This document shows positions 24,075-29,757 of a stretch of DNA of 29,757 nt, piece by piece. Source of the stretch: an uncultured Lachnospiraceae bacterium (lineage in GTDB: Bacteria > Bacillota > Clostridia > Lachnospirales > Lachnospiraceae); assembly GCA_946538445.1 (NCBI GenBank), contig CAMNGO010000005.1:1-29757 (forward strand). The letters run 5' to 3'. The stretch's first letter is position 1, and each line of letters begins with the position of its first letter. Both the position numbers and the translations under genes were made by a program. The notes beneath the pieces are model-generated. The model was given only the letters and a program-made list of their open reading frames with translations. It was not told the origin of the DNA and did not search any database.

Positions 24075-24908
24075 ATGCATGAAAAGCAAAAAGAGGTGGA
24101 ACTGAGTATACGGAAAAAGTTCCACAGGCAGTTATTTACTCCTTTCGCGAAGGGGATCAACCGATATAAACTGGTGGAGGAAGGAGATAAGATTGCCGTA
24201 TGTATATCCGGGGGCAAAGATTCCATGCTCATGGCCAAACTGTTCCAGGAATTGAAACGCCATGATAAGTTTCCCTTTGAGCTGGAATTTCTTGTGATGG
24301 ATCCTGGATACCGGGATGTTAACCGTGCCCTGATCGAAGAAAACGCCAGGATACTGGGAGTGCCCATCACCATCTTCGATACCAGAATCTTTGATGCGGT
24401 GGATGAGATTGAGAAATCCCCATGTTATCTCTGCGCCAGGATGCGCCGGGGATATCTGTACAGCAAGGCAAAGGAGCTGGGGTGCAACAAGATTGCTTTG
24501 GGACACCATTTTGACGATGTGATCGAGACAATTCTCATGGGGATGTTATACGGGGCGCAGATTCAGACCATGATGCCCAAGCTTCACAGTACCAATTTCG
24601 AAGGGATGGAGTTAATCCGCCCCATGTATCTCATCCGGGAGGAAGATATCATTCGCTGGAAGGATTATCATGAACTGAGATTTCTTCAGTGTGCCTGCCA
24701 CTTTACTGAGCACTGTGATGTGGTCAGGGAAGATGGAACTTCTGATTCCAAGAGAATGGAGACCAAGCAGCTTATTGCAAGGATGAAACAGTTTAATCCT
24801 CATGTGGAGACAAACATCTTCAACAGTGTCTCCAATGTCAATCTAAGCACGGTCATCACTTATAAAGATAAACAGGGGATCAGACATAATTTTCTGGAGG
24901 ACTATTAA
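24075..24908 (+). CDS. TtcA-family tRNA 2-thiolation protein (PP-loop ATPase)
   Basis: A 277-residue cytoplasmic protein of the TtcA/TtuA group, which transfers sulfur to a tRNA base through adenylation. The PP-loop SGGKDS (45-50) binds ATP. CYLC (C117, C120) together with C206 or C208 in LQCACHF supplies the ligands of the iron-sulfur cluster, as in E. coli TtcA. GHHFDDVIET (143-152) is the second conserved block. The substrate is probably a tRNA cytidine or another base. It begins 26 nt after the PHP gene and ends just before a hairpin shared with a convergent gene. Confidence 0.88.
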   Translation: MHEKQKEVELSIRKKFHRQLFTPFAKGINRYKLVEEGDKIAVCISGGKDSMLMAKLFQELKRHDKFPFELEFLVMDPGYRDVNRALIEENARILGVPITIFDTRIFDAVDEIEKSPCYLCARMRRGYLYSKAKELGCNKIALGHHFDDVIETILMGMLYGAQIQTMMPKLHSTNFEGMELIRPMYLIREEDIIRWKDYHELRFLQCACHFTEHCDVVREDGTSDSKRMETKQLIARMKQFNPHVETNIFNSVSNVNLSTVITYKDKQGIRHNFLEDY

Positions 24909-24936
24909 AAAAGAGGCTGTCTTTTGTGACAGCCTC
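24907..24936 (-). terminator. Intrinsic terminator, mainly for the minus-strand peptidase gene
   Basis: GAGGCTGTC (24913-24921) and GACAGCCTC (24928-24936) form a 9-bp stem with a 6-nt loop. Read on the minus strand it is followed by six U. On the plus side the T tract is poor, so the TtcA-family transcript would end here less efficiently. Confidence 0.8.
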
Positions 24937-24947
24937 CATCTATTTTC

Positions 24948-25778
24948 CTAATACACCAGAATATATCCCCCGTTTGTGTCGGCGGACTGGTAATAATAAC
25001 TATTGCTGATTCTCTTGGAAGGAATCATGTAATGAACCAGATCTTCCATAGTAGTGAATTTGATCCGCTGTTTTGTACCGGACCATGGACGGTAAGCGGA
25101 GTCAGCGACGATAACCTTTCCGGTATCCGTCATCCCCAGGAGCACCATAGTGTGCTTGGTGTTCGCCCATTTTGGATTATATGCACGGCTGATTCTGCCG
25201 TTAGCCTGCCTGTGATTGTTGACCTCAATGATCACAGGCTTTCCTTTTTTCAAGTGGCTTTTGATTTCTCTTACTGCCAGGGCATCCCGGAAAGTCCTGA
25301 CATATCTTGCCTTAATCTTGCAGTAACGCAGGATTTTTGTGATACCGTATAAAGAGACAGGCATCTGCTTGCGTTTGCTCTTGGAGTAATTTGATTTCCA
25401 GCTTCTCAGACCGAACACTCTCTTCTCAAGCTTTTTGTAGGTCATGGCAGGAGTGTAATCCGCATATCTCTGCGAGTGGGCACTTAAAACCGTAGTCAGA
25501 GAACTAACTGCACATCCATGAGTTGCTACATAGTCTTTCTTCACACTAAGAGTGTTTAATACATGGGCATTTCCACCCTGGGAGAAAACCCGGTAGGAAA
25601 GGACCTTATTCCCGGCTCCGTTAATCTGTACCACATATTCATTTACATCCGTATCCCTGGGCAAGGAATCGATGGGTGTAGTGATGGCACCGGCACTAAC
25701 GCCAGTATGAAATGAGAACAACATTACGATGGCAAACAGCAGTGAAGTGAGCCTGCAGGTCTTTTTTATCTGATGCAT
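24948..25778 (-). CDS. Secreted C39-like (papain-fold) cysteine peptidase
   Basis: A 276-residue exported protein with a signal peptide (MHQIKKTCRL, then a Leu/Phe-rich core, cleavage near VSAGA about residue 30). The mature part looks like a peptidase_C39_2 domain. THGCAVSSLTTVLSAH gives the nucleophile Cys89 at the start of the central helix, NTKHTMVLLG gives His209 and VIVADSAYR gives Asp226, a full triad. No sortase motif or cell-wall repeat is seen. Start ATG 25778 is preferred over ATG 25787, because AGAGAGGA abuts the latter and is 9 nt from the former. It stands alone, divergent from a DUF554 gene. Substrate unknown. Confidence 0.8.
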   Translation of the reverse strand: MHQIKKTCRLTSLLFAIVMLFSFHTGVSAGAITTPIDSLPRDTDVNEYVVQINGAGNKVLSYRVFSQGGNAHVLNTLSVKKDYVATHGCAVSSLTTVLSAHSQRYADYTPAMTYKKLEKRVFGLRSWKSNYSKSKRKQMPVSLYGITKILRYCKIKARYVRTFRDALAVREIKSHLKKGKPVIIEVNNHRQANGRISRAYNPKWANTKHTMVLLGMTDTGKVIVADSAYRPWSGTKQRIKFTTMEDLVHYMIPSKRISNSYYYQSADTNGGYILVY

Positions 25779-25829
25779 ATTTATCATTCCTCTCTGGTAA
25801 TTATCTTATCTATTTCTTTTCCATCCCAC

Positions 25830-25843
25830 TTGTGCTGGCACAA
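25830..25843. other. 14-bp palindrome between divergent genes
   Basis: TTGTGC-TG-GCACAA, with 6-bp perfect arms and a 2-nt centre, lies in the gap between the divergent peptidase and DUF554 genes, about 52 nt upstream of the peptidase start. It could be an operator for an unknown regulator. Nothing else supports that. Confidence 0.35.
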
Positions 25844-25923
25844 TGCAGGATATGAAAATTAGCGTCGTACTCAGAATTATACATGAAAACCAGGTCGGAG
25901 TCCAGTATGATTTTTGGGATTTC

Positions 25924-25952
25924 TTGTGTTTTTCCGGTCGATATGATAGGAT
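25924..25952 (+). promoter_or_regulatory. Weak candidate promoter of the DUF554 gene
   Basis: TTGTGT (25924-25929) and TAGGAT (25947-25952) are 17 bp apart, four of six matches each. It would start transcription near 25959, giving a leader of under 40 nt before ATG 25996. Confidence 0.35.
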
Positions 25953-25995
25953 TACGATGTTTATTACATTATTAAAAACAGTTAGGAGAACAGAT

Positions 25996-26724
25996 ATGCC
26001 GATTGGAATTATAGCGAATATCATATGTGTGGTTTTGGGTGGTATCCTGGGAAGCCTGGTTGGACACAAACTCTCGGATTCCTTTAAAAATGGCTTGAAT
26101 ACGGTTTTCGGAGTGTGCGCCATGTCCATAGGAATCAGTTCAATCATCCTTATGGCAAATATGCCTGCCGTCATATTTTCCCTGATCGCGGGAACTTCCC
26201 TTGGTCTTGCTGCCCATCTGGGTGATAAAATCAATAAGGCGGGGGAGTGGATGTCCCGGCTGGTGGAGAGATTCATGCATGTGGAGCAGGGAGACCAGGA
26301 TGTGGACAGAAAAAACCTTCTGGTCACCACGATTGTGCTGTTCTGCTGCAGTGGAACAGGAATATACGGATGCATCGTCTCAGGGATGACTGGAGATCAC
26401 AGTATCCTGCTGGCCAAATCTATTCTGGATTTTCCTACAGCCTTGATATTCGCATGCACTTTGGGGATCGTTGTATCTGTCATCGCACTGCCCCAGCTTG
26501 TCATTTTCCTCCTCTTGTTTTTCTTTGCCCGCTTGATATATCCCTTATGTTCGCCGGAGATGATCAATGATTTTAAGGCCTGCTGCGGTATCATCCTCCT
26601 GGCTACCGGATTTCGTATAGCCAGGATAAAGGATTTCCCTATCGCGGATATGATCCCGTCCATGATCATCGTTTTACCGGTGAGTTATCTGTGGGCTGCA
26701 TATATTCTTCCTTTGGTCAGTTAG
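25996..26724 (+). CDS. DUF554 (YqgA-like) integral membrane protein
   Basis: A 242-residue protein with about seven hydrophobic segments. It opens with MPIGIIANIICVVLGGILG, the usual DUF554 start. GVCAMSIGISSII, a GTSLG turn, FCCSGTGIYGCIVSG with its GxG pattern and a C-terminal PSMIIVLPVSYLW helix also fit the family. Function is unknown; a transport role is often guessed. ATG 25996 has AGGAGA 7 nt upstream; earlier in-frame starts from 25843 lack a site and would add 51 residues unlike the family. It is probably monocistronic. Confidence 0.85.
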   Translation: MPIGIIANIICVVLGGILGSLVGHKLSDSFKNGLNTVFGVCAMSIGISSIILMANMPAVIFSLIAGTSLGLAAHLGDKINKAGEWMSRLVERFMHVEQGDQDVDRKNLLVTTIVLFCCSGTGIYGCIVSGMTGDHSILLAKSILDFPTALIFACTLGIVVSVIALPQLVIFLLLFFFARLIYPLCSPEMINDFKACCGIILLATGFRIARIKDFPIADMIPSMIIVLPVSYLWAAYILPLVS

Positions 26725-26792
26725 CTAAAAAGAACCCTGCCCTGTGGTAAAAAATAGGGGAATAGAGGGAAGGCAGACCAATTTCCTCAGAG

Positions 26793-26821
26793 TTGTCAGA
26801 TAGGGGGAAAAGTGATACAAT
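26793..26821 (+). promoter_or_regulatory. Predicted promoter of the DnaB-like acidic protein gene
   Basis: TTGTCA (26793-26798) and TACAAT (26816-26821) are spaced exactly 17 bp. The start point near 26828 lies just ahead of a small leader ORF. Confidence 0.7.
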
Positions 26822-26847
26822 AAGAACAATTATGGGGAGATTTCATT

Positions 26848-26865
26848 ATGGGAAAGAAACGATAA
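26848..26865 (+). CDS. Five-codon leader ORF (MGKKR)
   Basis: ATG at 26848 opens a five-codon frame ending in TAA at 26865, with GGGGAG (26834-26839) 8 nt upstream. It lies between the promoter and the main gene, whose own weaker site GGGGG (26870-26874) is 10 nt before ATG 26885. It may be a translated leader that tunes the downstream gene. It could also be chance, since it is very short. Confidence 0.35.
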   Translation: MGKKR

Positions 26866-26884
26866 AAAAGGGGGTCAGATATAG

Positions 26885-29757
26885 ATGGAAGATATCATTA
26901 ATGCTCTGCTTGATGTGGTGAGAGCCCAGCATACGGCAACCCAGGGAACGGATGAAACGCCATTCGGTATGGATGATGTCATCGATATGGCTATGAATCT
27001 GCTGGGACGTCCGGATGACAAGGCAGAGGAAGAGACCATGATCGATAATATCCAGAAGATGGTAGAATCCATGGCTCCTGACATTTTTCCGCCTAAGACA
27101 TTTGAGCAGATGGATGATGACGAGAAGTTTCTATCGGCATCTAACATGATAGAGAATCGATTCGCCAGAGGAACAAATGACAGCAGCCAGGATGACAACA
27201 CGGTTTCTGCATCTGCCATGCAGCCTTCCTATTCTTATAATCAGGAAGAGGAGGAAGAGGAAGAACCGGATCCCGGAGATCTGAATGAACTGATCTATAA
27301 GAATTTCATGGAGATGATGGGTCTATCCTCCCCAAGGGTCGAGTATCCCTTTGACCGAAGCCAGATTGTATACGGCAAGGAAAAGACAGCTACGGAGATG
27401 CTGGCTGAAGAAGAGGAGGAGAAGAGAAGAAGGGATGAGGAAGATATGGAAAGGGATCGAAAACTCTCTGCCTGGGAATTGGCACAGAATGTCATAGACC
27501 AGGATGAGGCGGCCCACGCCAAAGAAGAGTATGTTCCTCAACCTGTTGAACCTCCCACGACAAAGTCGGCTTCTCAGATGGCCAATGAAGCAATCCGTAA
27601 AGCAGAGGAAGAGAAAAGAATGAAACTTGAGATAGAACGCCAGGCGGAAGCCCTGATGGCGGAAGCAAAAAAACGTGGGAAGAATCCCATGGACTTCATG
27701 CTCCACCAGCAGGAGATTTTGCGGTACATGGAGAAAAACAGTGATGAGCTGGTCTCCTTCGAAGATTATGAAGACCTGAGCCCCGAGGAGAAACTGGAGA
27801 TCGAACGGCAGGTATATATCGAGAGACAGCTGGCCGACGGTGTGGATCCGAATGAGGTAGACAGAGAGGTCCCGGAGGAGTATATTCCGGATGAATTAAA
27901 GAAAACTCCTGAGGAAGCCGGAAAACCGGAGGAAGAAGAAGAGGAAAAAGTCACAACTTTTGATGATGACGTACTAAGAGCCTTATCTCAGCAGGTCCTC
28001 AGTGAAAACTCAGATATGATCCTCTCGGAGAATGCCGATGAAGACATGACCGGACTTCAGGAAGAATTATTCCAGAATCTGAAGCGTATGATGGCCGGCA
28101 GCGGAACTGCAGTTCCACAGGAGAATGTAGCCTCCCTGCTCTCTCAGGCAGCGGCCAATCAGATGTCGGCTTTTGAGGAGAAGACGGAGGATGAAGAGGA
28201 GGAAACTCCTGCAGATCCTGAGCCTGTGGAAGAGAGAGAACCTGTCCGTCCTATGTCTGCGGTGGAACTGGCAAGAGCTGCCCAACAGGCAGCAAAACCA
28301 CAAACAGCGCAGCCTGTCACCCAGGAGGAAGTGACGGAATCCTTGGAGGATATGGACTTAACATTTGATGAGATGGATGATCTTTTTGAGGAATCCACCG
28401 AAACGGAGGAAACTCCTCAGGAAGAGCCGGCACCGGATACACCTTCAGAAGAATCTCCGGAAGTTCCTGCCCAGGAGCAAGAGGAGACGGAAGAAGAAAC
28501 AGATTCCTCCGAAGAGATCTCAGAGGAAGAATATGAATATGTGGACCCGGACGAGATGGTTCTGGGTGAACATACACAGGCAGAGATTGATGAGGCCCTG
28601 GAGAACCTTAACAGTCTGGGACTGGAAGGGGAAGTCTATGAGAGAGCAAAAAGGATGCTCCTCCTGGAACTTGCCAATTCAGAAGCGGAGCTGGACGCAT
28701 GGCTTTTGGAACAGGAACAGGGTAAGAAGAAGAAAACCAACAGATCTGCACTGGATGAGGATAGTTTAGATGATTTATCGGATTTTGACGAAGATCTTTT
28801 TGAGAAAGAGCTTGATATGGCATTCGAAAAGGGTTTTGAGGAAGAAATTCCCGAAGCTGATGAGTCTGAAGAGCCGGATCTCGGGGACGGATCCGAAGAA
28901 CCGGAAGAAGAGCAGGAAGACGGAGAACCCGAAGGGGTCGACACCGACGAAGGACAGGAAAGCGATGAAGAAGCCGGACCTGCCCAAGAAACGGAAGAAG
29001 TCGATCGCTCTGATGGCAATGATACTGAAACGCCTGGCGAAGAAACACCGGAAGAGCCGGAAGAGAAAATAGAAGCTGAGGAGAAAGCAGGGAAAGGTCA
29101 TCTGTCGATTCGTAAACCGTTCATACTGAAGAATGCCACCAGTTTCATAGACAAACTGGAAGACTTCATCACGGAGAACCAGGAGAACCGCAGACTGAGT
29201 ACAGGATTTAAGAAGCTGGATACTCTTCTCAGATTCGGGCTCCACAAGGGTAGCTATTTTATCGATTCCAGGCCACAGTACCTGAAGAATGCATTCATGC
29301 AGCAGATGGCGGACCGGGCTGCGGAAACCGGTGTGGATGTTCTTTATATTTCCACAGAGTTATCCCGCTATGACCTGATGGTGGATACCCTGTCCCGACT
29401 GAGCTATGAGATGAACGGTCATGATTCCGAGAAGGCACACTCTGTCATGTCAATCATGACAGGTGAGGACGGAGCGACCATTGACCAGCTCACTGACGAG
29501 CTGAACTGGTATCGAGGAAGAATCAGTGAGCACCTTTTCATCCTGGATCAGGAAGCGGTGGATGAATTTATCGATTCCCTGGAAGCGGAAGTATCCGCAG
29601 GGGAGATCCTGGAAGAACTGATCCGCTCCATCGTGACGGAAGGTACTCATAAGCCGGTGGTATTTATTGATAATATCGAGAATATTCTGTCTGCAGAAGA
29701 TTCCGAGGATATGAAACCTCTCATGGACGGAATCGGGAAGCTTTCCAAAGAGCTGAG
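26885..29757 (+). CDS. Large acidic protein with a degenerate DnaB-type RecA-fold domain (partial, runs off the window)
   Basis: The frame is open for 957 codons from ATG 26885 to the window edge. Residues 1-738 are mostly low-complexity and very acidic (Glu/Asp/Pro/Gln rich), with Lys/Arg-Glu helical stretches near 175-260 that may form coiled coils. From about 739 the sequence is globular and follows the C-terminal domain of replicative helicase DnaB. STGFKKLDTLLRFGLHKGSY (about 773-791) matches TGF-LD-GL-G, and RPQYLKNAF (796-804) aligns with RPSMGKTAF, the Walker A motif, but GKT has become LKN. VLYISTELSRYDLM matches VLFFSLEMS, VVFIDNIENI (D929) matches Walker B, and GIGKLSKEL matches SLKxLAKEL. 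It is probably not an active ATPase. Function unknown; no neighbour explains it. Confidence 0.75.
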   Translation, partial: MEDIINALLDVVRAQHTATQGTDETPFGMDDVIDMAMNLLGRPDDKAEEETMIDNIQKMVESMAPDIFPPKTFEQMDDDEKFLSASNMIENRFARGTNDSSQDDNTVSASAMQPSYSYNQEEEEEEEPDPGDLNELIYKNFMEMMGLSSPRVEYPFDRSQIVYGKEKTATEMLAEEEEEKRRRDEEDMERDRKLSAWELAQNVIDQDEAAHAKEEYVPQPVEPPTTKSASQMANEAIRKAEEEKRMKLEIERQAEALMAEAKKRGKNPMDFMLHQQEILRYMEKNSDELVSFEDYEDLSPEEKLEIERQVYIERQLADGVDPNEVDREVPEEYIPDELKKTPEEAGKPEEEEEEKVTTFDDDVLRALSQQVLSENSDMILSENADEDMTGLQEELFQNLKRMMAGSGTAVPQENVASLLSQAAANQMSAFEEKTEDEEEETPADPEPVEEREPVRPMSAVELARAAQQAAKPQTAQPVTQEEVTESLEDMDLTFDEMDDLFEESTETEETPQEEPAPDTPSEESPEVPAQEQEETEEETDSSEEISEEEYEYVDPDEMVLGEHTQAEIDEALENLNSLGLEGEVYERAKRMLLLELANSEAELDAWLLEQEQGKKKKTNRSALDEDSLDDLSDFDEDLFEKELDMAFEKGFEEEIPEADESEEPDLGDGSEEPEEEQEDGEPEGVDTDEGQESDEEAGPAQETEEVDRSDGNDTETPGEETPEEPEEKIEAEEKAGKGHLSIRKPFILKNATSFIDKLEDFITENQENRRLSTGFKKLDTLLRFGLHKGSYFIDSRPQYLKNAFMQQMADRAAETGVDVLYISTELSRYDLMVDTLSRLSYEMNGHDSEKAHSVMSIMTGEDGATIDQLTDELNWYRGRISEHLFILDQEAVDEFIDSLEAEVSAGEILEELIRSIVTEGTHKPVVFIDNIENILSAEDSEDMKPLMDGIGKLSKEL

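Noticed and set aside
25843..25995. An N-terminal 51-residue extension of the DUF554 protein.
   Set aside because: No ribosome binding site, unlike the family N-terminus, and the AGGAGA before ATG 25996 fits the shorter protein.
28608..29245. Long minus-strand and frame-shifted open frames opposite the acidic gene (Ser/Pro- or Phe/Leu-rich or Lys/Arg-rich).
   Set aside because: They are mirror effects of GAA/GAG/GAT-rich codons in the plus-strand gene, have no ribosome binding site, and show no domain pattern.

Overview
The window looks like chromosomal DNA of a low-to-mid GC Firmicute, most likely a Clostridia/Lachnospiraceae gut anaerobe. The reasons are strong AGGAGG-type ribosome binding sites on almost every gene, frequent GTG/TTG starts, compact operons separated by long perfect terminator hairpins, and families typical of that group (NiaR with a 3H domain, DUF2974 hydrolase, DUF554, clostridial Mrp-like operon). 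No rRNA, tRNA, CRISPR array, insertion sequence or phage module was seen. No gene-free stretch exceeds 300 bases.

Layout. (1) 1-2250: a terminator of an unseen upstream gene, then an operon of a NiaR-type niacin repressor, a small ABM-fold monooxygenase-like protein and an orphan PTS EIIC-like (PfoR-type) membrane protein, closed by a bidirectional terminator. (2) 2272-3327 (-): a DUF2974 alpha/beta hydrolase. (3) 3590-6666: an operon of an RmlD-like reductase, an SLC1-type (Glt/DctA) symporter and a lipoprotein solute-binding protein. (4) 6734-12506: a TetR regulator divergent from an MMPL/RND exporter and a 932-residue secreted LxxG-heptad/coiled-coil protein. Two 25-bp operator-like palindromes spaced exactly 50 bp lie between them. 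(5) 12655-21884: a ten-gene Mrp-type cation/proton antiporter operon with the gene order of archaeal Mbh complexes and four NuoL/M/N-like ion-pumping subunits, but no hydrogenase or other redox module in view. (6) 21927-24908: three nucleic-acid enzymes (RlmD/RumA-type rRNA methyltransferase, PHP phosphoesterase, TtcA-family tRNA thiolase). (7) 24948-25778 (-): a secreted C39-like cysteine peptidase. (8) 25996-26724: a DUF554 membrane protein. (9) 26885 to the window end: a very large acidic protein whose C-terminal part is recognisably a DnaB-type RecA fold with a ruined Walker A motif, preceded by a clear promoter and a five-codon leader ORF.

How the parts work together. The NiaR operon is probably autoregulated by niacin. 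The TetR/MMPL/heptad set looks like a self-contained inducible envelope exporter. The Mrp operon is a large secondary ion exchanger tying Na+/H+ gradients to membrane energetics. The DnaB-like acidic protein is the least explained gene and the best candidate for something undescribed. All family assignments come from reading motifs by eye, and no database search was possible.
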